A stretch of DNA of 64,000 bases, taken from NCBI GenBank assembly GCA_026874595.1, contig CM049306.1:88239142-88303141 (forward strand). Reading direction: 5' to 3'. The DNA comes from Sipunculus nudus (lineage: Eukaryota > Annelida > Sipuncula > Golfingiida > Sipunculidae). Shown in pieces: positions 1 to 13,498 of this stretch (its first letter is position 1; every line of letters begins with the position of its first letter). Both the position numbers and the translations under genes were made by a program. A model generated the notes under the pieces. That model was not told the origin of the DNA and did not search any database. It saw nothing but the letters and a program-made list of their open reading frames with translations.

Positions 1-1119
1 AATGCAAATGAATGCAAACTCGAATTAACAAACATATGAGCAAACGGACATGTGTGGGCTCTACATTTGGTAACTATTAAAAACATAAATGAAATTTTAA
101 AGTTGGTTTCTGTATATATTACAGATGAAGAGGGTTATGAAGTCCGTTAGATCATTTGGATTAGAACTGTATCGAAGCAAATTATATGAACATGGATGAT
201 TTAATGGATACAGATTCACAGAATTAGAAATATTTTGAAAGCATGTGCAATTCAAACAAGTGTTTCCTTGAACCGGCCGTGCCACAAACTTCTAACCGGA
301 GAAGGTTCGTTTTGAATAGAAACGACCTCGGGCAGAGGGTGAATAAGAAGGTGAATTCTCGATGGAACCATGGAGATTACCTTGCGCGTGTCAGCGACAC
401 TATACAAATTATCACTATACATATACTATACCATGCATATAAAACCTAAATATAACGGAGGGCTTGAAAAAAAAAATCATAACATCATAATATGAACTCA
501 TACCGTATATGATGACATTCATACTCAATCAATAAACATTGCGTCCGGCAGATCATGGACCCTTCCATTATAAAAGAACATGTATGTTCTTGTAAATAAA
601 AACATAATGACAGCATGAATCTCACACATGCCATAATTTTTGGGTTTTTTTCCAAGAAAGCATCTTTCTTTCATGTCTAAAAAATGCAATTTAAAATATT
701 TCATTGAAACAAAATTTAAAATAAATTTTAAGTTAGAAAGAAACATGATACAGTAAAAAAAAAAACAAAAAAAAAAACAGATTGAGATAATGTAATGTAG
801 TTTGATATAAGCCCATTAAAGGTGGTTTGTTGTTACTGGTTGCATCAAATTGTGTAAAATTTAAAAAAAAATTAAATTTTTGAAATGTTAAAATTAAATA
901 TAAAAATAAATGTGAATTTCGTAAATACATATGCCATTAGAAAGTGCGCTGTGAAAGTGTTTTAAAATAATATATACTTTATGGGTACAATATACATTTA
1001 AAGCAGCCTTTTAATTGATTTTAAATTTAGGGTTTTTTTTTTTGCTTAGGATGCTACCTTGACGGTTGATACCAATATTTGTTTAGTGTTTAACAAAAGG
1101 TGCATGAATCGACACTCAC
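1..1119. other. Left edge, no assigned exon
   Basis: AT-rich, with A/T runs near 470 and 755-780. The rest of gene A may lie here or further left. One phase-compatible acceptor (a T-run, then CAAG/CC at 462 on the minus strand) would add five codons and a TAG at 446, but this is too short to trust. Confidence 0.5.
56..480. other. Moderate-GC stretch near left edge, unexplained
   Basis: Within the AT-rich edge, 241-400 is less AT-rich and has short ORFs on both strands, none with a recognisable domain or a good pair of splice sites. I see no gene here. Confidence 0.3.
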
Positions 1120-1253
1120 GTTTATGACAATGTTTTCCCGTGTAGCCTTGTGGACACACGCACCAGAAACTAAGAGTTCGTAGATTCTCCAAACAATGGC
1201 CTCCATTTAAACATGGCTGACTCTTGCATGATTCGCTCCGGCCCATCTCACAT
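1120..1253 (-). CDS. Gene A exon 6: end of EGF 2 and EGF 3
   Basis: The acceptor AAAAG/A is chosen because phase 2 is needed and because it then reads R-C, completing EGF 2. EGF 3 follows: [24 protein letters not shown]. The donor is AAAC/GTGAGT, phase 1. The weak polypyrimidine tract is the only doubt about the acceptor. Confidence 0.8.
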
Positions 1254-4200
1254 CTTTTGATAAAAAATGATATTTTTTGCTGTATTAAACACCACGAAAC
1301 AGTAAAAAATGCAATAAATCTTGTAAGTTTTTGTGGAACATTATATGTACAATGTACATGTATGATTTATTCGTAGTGGCTTATGTGTTATAACTGTCTA
1401 GCCATTGGCCGGGCATTTATAATACTCAACATATCACACAATATACTTTTTGCCGCCACACAGTTATGACACGTGACTCATTGGTAGTGTTTTAAAATGA
1501 AAGTTTAGTCCAAAATGGTCGAATTTTCAGGTGAAAGGTTTGCACATCAGAGAAAACAATAACACATGTAACAATAATACATTGGATTTATGGATGAAAA
1601 GTTCGTTTATGCCTTGAAATATTATATTCCTTGGTGAGAGAGCAAAGAGATGAGAAGTGTATCTGGACGTTGGTGAAGCTGAATGAAATTTAGAAAACAT
1701 CGTTTTATTTTAGAAAAGAACCGGTTGAACTATAGGGTACCTGTTACCATAGTAACCGAGACGGCATGAGCACTTTTCGTTGCCGGACTGAGTCAGGTAG
1801 CAGGTTCCGCCATTGACACACGGGTTGGTCCGGCACACTGTTCTTTGGGTCTCGCAGTACGTGCCTTCGTAAAGCGGAGGACACTGACAATACACGTTAT
1901 TCTGGAATATGCAGCGGCCTCCGTTTTGGCACTGCTGGTCAGGGCAGCCTGAAAACGCACCAGAACAACACAATCACATGAGGAAGACCATACCATGGTT
2001 AGAGTATATCGAATTTCAGTCATACTTAAGTTTGTCCTCAGATGATGAAAACAATTCATAGTGTTGCAGGTTTTTACCTTGAATAGTCTCAAACGTGACA
2101 GTTCCAAAATGTAAGACGGGGGTTCATTCAGTTAGAGTTGCATACAGGATGTATAATGAACTAGGCGAAAGTCCCGGTAAAGCTGGATGCAGTTTGCGGC
2201 CCAGTTGTCGATATTCCTGTTCTATTGATATATGTGGTCAATTTCAAGTTATGCAGTCGGAAGCATTGTGCGGTCAAGGAAATCAGAAGGGGCCATATTC
2301 CAGTCTTTTTTATTCTAAATACAATTCCATCCAATATTGGAGCCGTTTTCTGTGTGAGACGACGCGGGGCACGTCATTCCCCGGGGTCTCAACACAAGGA
2401 CTCTCACAAGGACAAGAATCAGGCTAACGAGAGGGTAGTGTCATAGAATTAAAACTTGATGATGGAGGTAATTTATCTCTCACTGGTCCGATTTCATTTG
2501 TTTGCTCTCTGTGGGGGCCCTGGTGGTTTATACCGGAGAATCTTGCTATACAAAGCAGCGGTTCAAACGAAGGAGCTATGGAGCGACAGCAATGTATACA
2601 ACCGCTGCGTGAGGAAAATAAATGTAAACTTGTCCCAAATACTCTCTTAACTGAAGCTCATAGTTACGATCCCTTTTTTTGTAAATAGTTAGGATATTAA
2701 AAACATATTTTATTTTAAATATTTCAGCGTTCAATATGTCAGACAAGACTTTATAAAAGTAAGCATTACCGAGCGGGACGCCATCACACGGTCCGTCCCT
2801 GATTCGGAAGTCATCGATAGCGATATCACCGAGACGCCCTCCAACAGTAGCCTCTACGATAAAACGTTCTGTACCAATGTTTAAGGTAACGGATGCCAGA
2901 TTCCATATGTTACCCTGTGCTCCTGAAGCAATAAAAACAGACCATAGTCATTCATTTTATTTCACCTGATTGAATACGGTTACAAAATGTGAACATTCGA
3001 TGAGAACTGATAAAAACAATGAAAAACAAAAGGATATGTTCAAAAAACGCAGGGCGGTAAATAATTTACTTTAAAATTAATTAATTAAAATAAATAAACC
3101 TTGAAGCCATTTCACAGAAAAAAAGTATATCTTGGGCACTGGACGCATTCATAACTTGAGCGAATCCCTCCTCACTTCCCATTGTTTAATGCTGTTAAAT
3201 AAGGCCTAGAAAAACTGTGGTATTTCGTTCAAGAAAAAATTCAGTCACAAATGAAAAAATAGGGACCAAGAGATATCATGATGTAAAATATACATACACG
3301 TATTGTGTCTGTACAATAGCAACTGACGTACCTGATAAGCTCCAGACGTCCCGCCGTGCGTTTTGATTGACAGCGTACACACGAAGCAAGCCGATGTCCG
3401 GCCCGTTCATGTGATACCAGAACCTTAGACACGCGGGCTGGCTGTTGATGGTGAAAGCTTGGGACACGAGGGAGGCGCGCTGCCCGCGACCCTGGGGAGG
3501 GGAAGACTCGATATACATGTAGGAACCTGTAAATAACACCATATTCATTATAGGTACTCGCACATTTTATGTAATTATTCGCAGTTTCAACATCATTTGC
3601 AAGCGTATATGATTTTCTCTAAACAACCTTGAATTTACTTCATCCAGTCATTAAAGAAAAACCAAAAATAAAAAGCGCACATACCTGAAATATAAGTTTA
3701 ACTGATTTATGCTCATAGGGGTATTAAGAGGCATTGTCTTTGAAATATTTGGAATTTCAAAATACTTTTATTCACGAAAATATTCATGTTTACTTCGTTA
3801 AGGGATCAAATGACTGTATAATAAACATTGATTTAAAGTGTTTTGATGTAGTTTTCTTTACTATAGTCCGTTCCACCACCCCTGTCCATCTGTCAAAGAA
3901 CGATAAAACCTTATGCCCCTATGGCAGAAAGAAGAAAACGCGTAATAAACTTTTTTGATATAATAGCTTACCTTATGTCAGTTTTCTGTAAACTATGTAA
4001 AACAATTTAAATAGAAACTAGTCTAGTGACATCTTACCCCCAGTCTGTGAAATGAACATGGCAAGGAACAGTGATGACGTCATAATCCCTAGAGTGTCAG
4101 ATCTGTAAACCACTGCATGGCCTCTGATCTAACGCCATGTGGCACAGCGGTCGGCCTGTCGTATGCCTATCGGTTAATCTCTAGTTTTCTCAACACTGTC

Positions 4201-7200
4201 TCAAATGATTTTCACAAAATGCAACACAATTATCTTGATGTACGCATGCCTGTGTTCTCCAAAGTACACAGACGGTACCATCCACATTCTTGGCGTTGGT
4301 ACAACCATTTCCCATATAGGTTTAGTATATTCCTAGTATCAGCCTTTCCTATCAGAGTGTAACTAGACCAGTGTCTTACCTGAGCCCGTGTCGAGAGTGT
4401 GATCTGCATTTGGACCAGTGCCGAAGTCTGGAGTCGGACCTCGACCGAATGTCCAGTCAAATTCATCTTGTCCCCATGAACTAGGTCCAGATCCGGGCCG
4501 AAGCTGTGTAAACGTGCAGAGGCCGGACTCAAAGGTACACTCATATGTCACTGCATTATAAAAAGAGCAATAATAATAATGATAATGATAAAAATAATGA
4601 TAATAATGATGAAGATAATAATAATAATAATAATAATAATAAAATTTATTCGACAATGATGGCGGATAAATACGCAATGTAGAGATAAAAGGTAAGTAGA
4701 GACTGAAAATTAAAAGGAAAAAAAGAATTTTACTCACACAGTAAGTTTTCGGTCCTCATCTCACATTTATCATGCAAATGGGTAGCCAGGAATAGATTGT
4801 AAACGTCTACATAATCTTTTTATATGTATAATATCGGTTTCTTAAAATCCAGATATTTAAGTTTTGTTTTTAAGCTACCAGCCCCCGAGCATTTTGTACA
4901 ATATTTTAGCTTTCTGTTTGAAACGATTTATAACGAGATATGCGTTAACACGCTTCAATCGAATTGGTCGCTGAACTCATCGTGGTGTCGCAAATACCAA
5001 TGAATAAAAATTATTAGCAAATGAAGCGGGACTCATGAATACAGTTACAAGCAAACTTTGAACTTGTTATCTCTTAAAGGTCGTGAGTAAATATTTGTCT
5101 CGATTTTCCAAAGAAAAATATTTAATAACTTATTAGCTCTTATTATTTACAATAACAACAAAAAATATATTTACATACGAATGAAAAAAGGGGGACATTA
5201 GCAAAAGATGAAGGAGAGAATTGCGATAATAGTGATGATGAAGATGATGAGAATGATGATTAAGATGGTGATGATGATCATGATTATGATTAACAATCGT
5301 GGCTAAAGGTAAATTTGCATTCAGTTCTTGTCATCTTAAGTTTGAAACCAGCGAAATAAAGTTTGAGCTGCTGCAATATATTATTTATCATGTTATATAA
5401 AATTATTATATGACAATTACAGTATAAAAAAGTAGATACAGAACAAGAAAGAAACATCCAGTATGCATTTGTTGTATAACAAGCAGTCTGTCTGTTTTTT
5501 TTTTTTTTTTTTGTTAATGTTCCTTTAGAAGATGCAAATAAAAGTAAATTTTAGTATCAAATAGAAATTTGCGAAATGGAGTCACTATAATCATTGGCAA
5601 CAGCTGATCATCATCAACAGTCAATTCCTGGAAAATAAAGGTTTAGTGCTCTCATTTTAGGCACTGCGGCAAACAACCTAACAAGTTCACCTAAAAAACA
5701 AGCCTGCTTGAACAAACAGGTGTACTGATCACAGTACTCCTGTAAACAAGAATTATGTTTTTTACGCTGTTTTACTACCGACTTCGTTTTGGAGGGCTGA
5801 ATAGGTATTTACTTCAGTCTTCGCCGGGACAAACACGATTTTGTGACAATATGCATTGACTTTGTGTACCCTTCTGTAGATACCGTATTTCCTTGATCAG
5901 ACGCCGGGCCTAAGTCGCCTGTCTTATTTAGTCGCCCGGGGCAAAACAATGTATCAGAAAAATAAACGCCGACCTTAAATAGACGCCGGTCTTGTTCAGA
6001 GGCCGGGTGTTAGAGTAAGTTCCATGTTTGCCGCCAGACTCTTGCCTTCACTATAATTGGTGCATTTACCGGTCAAATTGTCCGGAGATTGTTGTATGAA
6101 TTTCGGTTTGTGTTTGTGTTGATAATATGTTTAATTCCTCTATAAATCTTTCTTTTTTCTTACGTGCATGCCTGTTTACAGAATCGACACCAAATATTTC
6201 CGATTCGTCCATTAAGATTAAAGCGATCACCGATCCTAGTAAACCTAAACAAATAAGTCAGCAGAAGGTTAGCACACAGAATACATGTGCTGATTCATAA
6301 AAAGTGCATGCTGCAGACCTTTTGATTTTTTTTTACGACTGAGTGTAGATATATTTCATTATATCGATATCTAAAGTGTGTAGACTATTCTTCTCCATTT
6401 ATCAAAGCGGTAAATGATATTACAATATATAAAGTGTTACTGTACACATTGTTATACAACATGAATATCCTATCTGGCTTTCGAATTACGCACGAAAACA
6501 TTCTAATTCAGCTTGTGGTAATCCTTGTTAATGGTAGAACACACTGGTTGCGTTTGTCTGCGATGATTTACAGTGCTCGGCTGCATAATAACGATATTAA
6601 AGAAAAATGTTTTATTTTGTGAATTTTAAAAGTAATACTAGATTGTTTGGTCGGATCCTACAAACATCCGCCTTGATTTTCTAATCAGACTTTAATGTGC
6701 GCTCTGTCACTCTTCCCTAACACAGCTTTGAGAGTGAGTTGCAGAACAAACGCTGCCCCTAATACAATGTACCTAAAAATGGGCGGCTTCTACCGTAGAA
6801 CAAAAACACTGTACCAAAAAAGTATATGATCATTTGAACTTAAAATATATTATGGTCATCTCGTTTAATTTCAAATTTTCATTTGAACTTAAAATATATT
6901 GATACAATGTGGGGTTGGGGATGTCCCCACCTGTATCACAAGCGGTTTTTGATGCACGTGGCTGACAATGTTCCAAGACCAGTTTGATGATAGAAGTCTT
7001 TATTCAATAGCAAGCAGTCTGGGACAGTCTCTCTCTCTGAGAGAGCCGCCCAGCCTCCCTGACTGTCTCTCTGTCTCTCAGCGGGCACTACAGATAGTTT
7101 TGTTACAGAGCTTACACGTGACATATGAGATGTACATATCCATATTTCTGCATTTTGTCATAAAAGCTAAACCTTATTGGATGACTCAAAGTAGGTCACA

Positions 7201-7974
7201 ATTACATCAGAGTTATAAGTGTTCTTCCTCACTTTTGTGAGATCTGATTCGACAAAAGTGCTACGGAAAATCCCAAGTCTGACCTGACATACATCCAGTT
7301 ATAGACTGACCTACACTGCTATTTCCAAACTCGTATAAACATAATCTGCCTGCCTCATCATAGAAACCAATTTAGAGCTAATTTTTGAGAGTACATTTAG
7401 GCTCTACAAACATACTGAATTGCCATTAGATACTTGGTTGTCTGATGAACATTAATTTCCTTTGGCTCTGTCTGAATATCAGAACAGACTGAAACCAAGA
7501 TTGATTTTTATTGTTTCTGAATGATTTTAGATCTTAATTAATGAAATATTGAAATATTCCTTTAAATATGTGTTAAGTCACATATACACCCTTTCTCACT
7601 CCATAACAATATTATGGTCATCTCGTTTAATTTCAAAATCTAATGGACTAACAAATCAAAATCCATTCATAGCGTTTTGTGTTTTGGTCAACAAACAAAT
7701 CAACTGGCGAACCAACCAAGAAACCTAGGTGAAAAGTTAATACCTTCGGCTCCCGGCGGAGGTAGAATCACTTACCTTACGGAGAGGTCCTGCTCGCAGG
7801 CATTCATCCACAAATGCTGCGGCGCATGTAAAGCGATCATACCAGATGATCTTTACACGCGATATGTCGATGTTAGTGGAAAGGTTCATTCATTAGATAA
7901 CAAGGGTCTTTCATTGGAGTGCATACCAAGGCATGTCATTTTACTCAATGGCTATATATGAATAAGCCCAACTA

Positions 7975-8027
<53 letters not shown>

Positions 8028-8108
8028 ATATGTATATATATGTATATATATATTTATATTTATATATGTTTATATATATTTATATTTATATATATATGTA
8101 TATAATGG

Positions 8109-8179
<71 letters not shown>

Positions 8180-10937
8180 TGTGTGATGTATTCCATGTTG
8201 GCCTGTAGTCGGAGAAATAGCTTCTCAACGTTGATTTTTCCACTTGTTTTCAGTTTTATATCTACAAATGAATTTAAACATTCGTAAGACCGAGTAAATT
8301 TAGCTTTAAAGAAGCACGTGCATAATATGGTTAAGAGCAAAAATAAGGAATCTATTGTTGTATATCATTTTCTCAGGCAAAAATTATAGTAGCACATTGA
8401 AAACCTTGCCCTCGGGGCAAGGGCAGCCTAAAATGTATAAACGGAGGCCTCTTTATGGCCATTATTACACAGGAAAAAAAATTAACTGTAAATAGGGTGC
8501 ACATGTCGTTATTCATGCGAGTACGTGGGACACCTGTACACAGGATAGCGCTGACCCCGCTCGGTTGACTGGAAAAGCGTCACGCTTCACTGGTTTTGTG
8601 GTAGTCTGTTTGTGGTGAATCGTACGTGAATCGATGGTTTAATCTATGACAATAAACCCCTGGCGTGGTGAGGAGCTTGAAAGTATACAGACCCAGTCCG
8701 GCGGAGCTCCTGGTGGTCGTTTTGAAAGACGTAGGCCTATTACTGGAAGGTCACTCAGGGGCCGGCACGTGCACGGTTTATTTGAAAGTTTGTGTCCCTC
8801 ACCTTTCTAATGATTCGTCTTATTCAAGTAGATTTACAAACATATCTGGCTAGTGCATGTGAGGTCATGTGTTTAACTGGGCCAGATTAAGGACCCGGCC
8901 TTTTGAATTACATAATTTACACAAATAATTACACAAATACTGACAAGAACAAAACACCTAACAGGTACACAAATCCCAAATTTTAAAACGTAATGATAAA
9001 GAAACATAGACAGTCTTGAAACAAGATGCAAAGCTGGTGAATTAAAATAATAATATAATATCAGGCTTTCAGGAACGCGGTTGTCAGCGTATGTGACGCC
9101 CGAAATCACACTCGGACGCTCGGACCTGGGCGACCAGGTGTCCAACAGGACGCTCGAAATTTCTGGCTTTTGGACTAAAAGAATCAAAGTTTGCTCTTTC
9201 AGTATTCAACACTGCCGACTATCTCAAAAACAAGTAAATTATGAAAACACTGTACTGACAAGTGACCCTTCAATAATCATACATTCATTTTACAAAACCC
9301 TTCTCTAGTGACGGGCCGATTCAATTTTCTTCCTGTAGAAAGCCCTTTAATATACAATTTTGTTCAATCATACACAGAAACCAGTGCACCATATATGATT
9401 TCCCCGTTTATAGTTTGCCTTTACTCATATAAACCACTATTAATCGCTTCCTTCTCGCTGTCTCTTTGGGTAATAAAAAAGCCTTTGGCAAATTATTGTT
9501 GAAAGTGGTAATTGAAATAACAACATGTAGTGTTGTTTCACAGATAATGTTCTTGGATCTCAATTATAGAAAAACAGAATATGCAAGTCCATCTTGTAAC
9601 AAACGAGGAATTTACAAGATGTATTTAGATTAGATGGATCTACAGTGCAAGTGAATTGTTAGCATAATAAAAGGTAAATAAATATTATCTGGATATATTG
9701 TATGGCGAAATGATTAAAAGGTTCCTAATGGAAAGTTTAATCCAATTTTAATGTAGAAAGACCTTATCTCGTCTGCCGAACCTTTCACCAAACAAATATG
9801 AAAATTTCGGTATACACGATATTGTGACGTTATTGGCAGGAATATGCAAAGTTTACTCAACCATTTGTGCGAAACTGTGTATTGAGAGTGTGAAAATAAG
9901 GTAGGGAGATACGGATTCTACAGAGTGCATTCTTGGTAAATAAATGGTTATGAATATTCATGAGTATAAAGCTTTGTAATTATAGCAGAATAAAACAGAG
10001 GGTGTGCAGTGAGCATGGTTCTGCACCTGCACCCAGGTGTAGAAATTCCTATGAAGCCACCATTGTCCAATTCGATTTTACTTCTTTTTTGAGAGATTTT
10101 AAAATTATTCCTTAGATAAAACTATAGTTAACTATACTTAACGTTAAAGTCAATCAAAATAATAAAACAGAAACGCTTGTTCTGACAGAATATGAGTTTA
10201 ATCAGCGCAAAAATAACTTATAATAATAATAATTCACTTAGCAGGCGTTCCGTTTTCTCATCGAATGTTCTTCGTAGTTTGGCGATTATATTGTGTGATT
10301 AAGAAGAACGGATAAAGACACGGTACAGGGTAAAAAATAATATTCTTAAGTTAAGGTCAGAAACAAAGTTAAATACAGTGTTTTAGGAACCACCTGCATC
10401 CAATATGCATCATGGTGAATATACACTAAAGTATACTATTCCATTTAATAAAGTGATAATATATTTCATCTCATTAAGTATGACTAATGTCTCCTGTAAC
10501 AGCTCTAAGTAAATATGATTCTGTGCGCACGGGACGCCTGTGTGCAGGCTTTATGCTGTTATTTACATAGTCGAAGCCATGTGCACGTAAACAACAAGAG
10601 GGCCATGCGACCAGCATGTACTCTCTGCGAGGCCGGGTGGGCGTGGTCTCACCTTGCAGAATGATTGAGTTAAAGTACAGTGAAATACTATAATGAACTA
10701 CTATTAACTACCAAACCATTAATAACAGTGTGATATACCAGGTGTGTGGTGAGTTTGGTTCCGAATCGTAAAAATCTACAACTACTGTTACTAATATGTC
10801 ACCGATATATACATGGTTTATTCCAGAAAATGCAATATATACGTAATGTTATTAAACATCTTCTCACCTGAATAGACATTGCAAGCAAGAAGGACCTGTC
10901 CTAAAAGTATCCAGAAGATCGTCCTAGACCCCGGCAT
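1120..10937 (-). CDS. Gene A: secreted MAM-EGF mosaic protein (spliced, 3' part beyond window)
   Basis: Six exons join in phase into 310 visible residues. They encode a signal peptide (residues 1-23), one MAM domain (about 24-196) and three EGF-like domains (about 197-308). The coding parts are 10868-10937, 4380-4550, 3332-3526, 2770-2922, 1741-1948 and 1120-1253. Phases are 1,1,1,1,2,1 with GT-AG borders at each. The second EGF gets its sixth Cys from the next exon, which confirms that join. MAM domains are beta-jelly-roll adhesion or oligomerisation modules; EGFs are extracellular spacers and ligands. No stop codon is assigned, so the gene continues left of 1120, perhaps outside the window. 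No membrane segment is seen. It lies downstream of, and in the same orientation as, gene B, and uses the same MAM cassette. The function is unknown. Confidence 0.85.
1741..1948 (-). CDS. Gene A exon 5: EGF 1 and most of EGF 2
   Basis: Contains [12 protein letters not shown] with [12 protein letters not shown] (complete EGF), then [12 protein letters not shown] with [10 protein letters not shown]. The sixth Cys of the second EGF is missing here and is supplied by the next exon. Acceptor TTTTCAG/GC (phase 1), donor AACAG/GTACCC (phase 2). Confidence 0.9.
2770..2922 (-). CDS. Gene A exon 4: MAM domain, C-terminal third
   Basis: 51 codons, phase 1-1. Contains [22 protein letters not shown] and the closing Cys in GPCDG, the conserved end of a MAM domain. 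The donor is CTCG/GTAATG. Confidence 0.9.
3332..3526 (-). CDS. Gene A exon 3: MAM domain, middle third
   Basis: 65 codons, phase 1-1. Contains [10 protein letters not shown], the third MAM cysteine in [10 protein letters not shown], and DIGLLRVY. The acceptor is TTACAG/GT and the donor TATCAG/GTACGT. Confidence 0.9.
4380..4550 (-). CDS. Gene A exon 2: MAM domain, N-terminal third
   Basis: 57 codons, phase 1-1. Contains [17 protein letters not shown] and TGPNADHT, the standard opening of a MAM domain with its first two cysteines. The acceptor is AATGCAG/TG and the donor CTCAG/GTAAGA. Confidence 0.9.
4592..4643. repeat. (AAT)n / (GAT)n microsatellite
   Basis: Trinucleotide repeat just upstream of the gene A exon 2 acceptor. 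Confidence 0.9.
7973..8176. repeat. (TA)n microsatellite, about 200 bp, interrupted
   Basis: Nearly pure TA/TTTA alternation in gene A intron 1; the longest such tract here. Confidence 0.97.
9062..9178 (+). repeat. 112 bp dispersed repeat, copy 1
   Basis: CAGGCTTTCAGGAACGCGG, CGGACGCTCGG and GGACGCTCGAAATTTCTGG. Same family as the copies at 15763, 16064 and 29862. Non-coding and flanked by AT-rich DNA. Confidence 0.65.
10868..10937 (-). CDS. Gene A exon 1: start codon and signal peptide
   Basis: ATG at 10937-10935 opens 23 codons with a basic N-region and the hydrophobic core [12 protein letters not shown], a typical secretory signal. The donor follows as TTCAG/GTGAGA. The exon ends in phase 1, matching the next exon. 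It is 6.3 kb from the rest of the gene, so its assignment rests on phase, strand and the absence of any other gene in between. Confidence 0.75.
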
Positions 10938-11034
10938 TATGGTCCCAAATTCTTTCCTTCCGTGGTATTTGGGGGTTGGTTGCAGATTCTTTTTGCTATA
11001 CCAAACTGCTCATCTACGGGGTGCGGGAACACAG

Positions 11035-11042
11035 GTTATATG
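11035..11042 (-). promoter_or_regulatory. Weak TATA-like site upstream of gene A
   Basis: CATATAAC on the minus strand about 100 nt upstream of the gene A start codon. The spacing suits a core promoter, but the match is imperfect. Confidence 0.2.
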
Positions 11043-13384
11043 AACGTCGCTCTCCCTCTATCCGGCGAAAAGCCGCAGGCGGTACGTCTATAAAGCTACG
11101 GTGGAGACCGATGAACCAGTCCAGCGAAAATAAGAGTACAATACGTTCCTTTGAATGCAGATCCTCAATGGGTTATATTGCGATCGGAGCGGCGGGTCTG
11201 TGGAAGTCTCGCCGTTGTTCCGTAGGTTGATATCAATGTAGACTTAAACTTTCAGGGACGGCGAGGGAACAGGGCTACACCCAAATTATTACGGACTTAG
11301 CGTGGGCCACGAGAACTCATTCATACCCATACAACAAACATAAGACACGACGCACCGTACGGAACAGGTTCCGGCACGGTATCTCACGGGTCTATATCAT
11401 TGTACGGGCAACCCCACCCCTGAAGGCTGGGCCCATGACAAATATTTGATCTGGACATAGTCAGCGACTCATCGTAACTTTATATTACACCTGCCACACC
11501 AGTCAAAGACCACCCGGTGCATGGTTGTGTAACTGATTGTAAAACAATTATTCATTGACAAAATCGACTGGGTCTTCTATATTTTCAATGATGCCTTGCT
11601 ACGCATCCTTAACACATATTTAAGCTATATATGACTGGCCATGGTGTGGGTGTAGCATAGAAAATAAATCTAATTGCTTTGAGAGTATACTGTGTCAACG
11701 CAGGATGTATAACCATATCAAAACACAATGAATGCTTCCTTAATTATAGAAGCTAACGCCATAAATCTTTCAAGCGGGACGAAATTCTTCTGATTTTTGG
11801 GCTGGTGCTCGAATGACTAAAGTTCATTTGACCATTTTAAGCAATGTAAAACAACTGAAAGGAAAACTATTATTTTTTTGTCATCGGATTTAATTAAATA
11901 GTAAATACGTAATTTTAATTTGTTTTATAGTTCATAAGAAAGCGACTGTAAAATTGTGCTCCAGTGCCCTGTAGGAACGCTCATTTGGTATATCGTAGAT
12001 ATAATTATATATATATATATATATATGTAAATCATTAACGGAATTATTATTATTAAATATATATTAACACATTTTAAGTAACTGCAACAGAGAAAACGGG
12101 GAAAAAGGGACTGTTTTAGTTCGTCTATCTGGGATCGTTTAAAGTCTGGTCGTCTAACACGTAGTCGTCTGTGTTCGTCCCGTCGGGATGCTATCGTCGA
12201 CATTGTTTTGACTGGCGGTTGGTAATGTGTCGCTTTCATTAAACTGTATAGTTTTACCAACGCAGACATTTGAGCTACTAACAGTAACATCTCGGAAATA
12301 TTCTTATCAGGCTACTACTTAGCATAAGTAAATAATACGAGGCATATATATCATTGCTCTACATAGGCTCTGGCCACGCCTGGCATAATCCTGACCTTAC
12401 AATTTCGGGAGAATGTGTAGGATTGGCCACATGTCCCGAATAATGTTAACATGTAATGGAAGCCAATGTAAGTGTATTATAATGTGCGCGCTGTATAGAG
12501 TTATCCAAGTAGGTGAAGGATGTACACACAGAGAGAGTGTTACGTAAATCTGTCGACCTAGACCCACCATATGCAAACAAGTTTCCGTTCTTGACTCTCA
12601 TGTGTTTTTTTTTCGTGTTTATTCTTCCATTGTGTTCATGTAAATGCAAGGTAGTGATTGAAAGTTACAGATGTTTTCTGCTATTTCACGCATGGACATC
12701 AGCGCCATTCCGGCCCTCTTACATATACGACTAACTTACTGGCTGTCAGAGTGCCAATGTAAACATCCTTCAGCGAGGAACGCATTTGAAGGCTCTATGA
12801 AAATGCAAATACATGTATTTTTGTAATTTCTGTCTCCTCATAGCCTACAGGTACACTGGCAGGCGACATAAACGAGATTACTCATTAGCTTTTTAGTGTA
12901 ATTTCTAAAAAAAAAAAAAAAACAAACATGAGCGAGAATGGTTCTGTTTTCAGCATACTGGTAAATCCCTCCGCATGTTTGTTGGATTTCTGACCGCATC
13001 AATACGAGCAAGACTAGTACGGGTAACTGGACAACAGTCAACTTGCACACATTACAGCTAATGACTCGTTACCATGGAGACGGAGATTTTAGAATTGGTT
13101 TTGAGTTAACGTGTATGTATTCTCTTTGTCAATTAATCATTCGTAGCCTCATGTTAAGATTATGGGCCATATACCACAAAATTAATGCAACATGATGGAA
13201 GACCACTGCGATGCATTCCTTGATATTGCTTCTATCACGACTAAAGTAGGTTTACCGCCGTATTATCATTGCCTACTGAGTCGGGTTGTCACGGCTACCA
13301 TGGGCATCTGCTCGTACAGATGTACTGGACAGAGTTGTTATGGAAATTTCTTCGATTTCCTGAATCTTTAACGATAGTCAAAGG

Positions 13385-13498
13385 GTAAAACGCTCGGCTC
13401 TCTCCCCTGGCGACGATTGATCCCCGGCTTGGTGATGAGCGTAGGTTGTAGGGACCCGTCAAAACCCGGAGGTTATCTCGGATTCCCTCCATCTCTGG
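13385..13498 (+). mobile_element. tRNA-derived SINE, decayed copy
   Basis: CGGCTCTCTCCCCTGGCGAC, a mutated B box (GATTGATCCCCGGCTTGG) and GGTTATCTCGGATTCCCTCC align along the SINE at 37289-37440 in the opposite orientation. Confidence 0.55.

Larger units (their letters stand above)
4551..10867 (-). other. Gene A intron 1 (6.3 kb), repeat-rich
   Basis: No coding signal seen. It holds an (AAT)n tract beside the acceptor, an ACGCCGGGC-type dispersed repeat at about 5880-6010, a 29 bp direct repeat (6847 and 7609), a 200 bp (TA)n region, and one copy of the 112 bp dispersed repeat at 9062. Confidence 0.6.

Noticed and set aside
7919-8340. Frames encoding YIYIYI runs here and at other (TA)n tracts
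   Set aside because: Translations of TA microsatellites, not genes.
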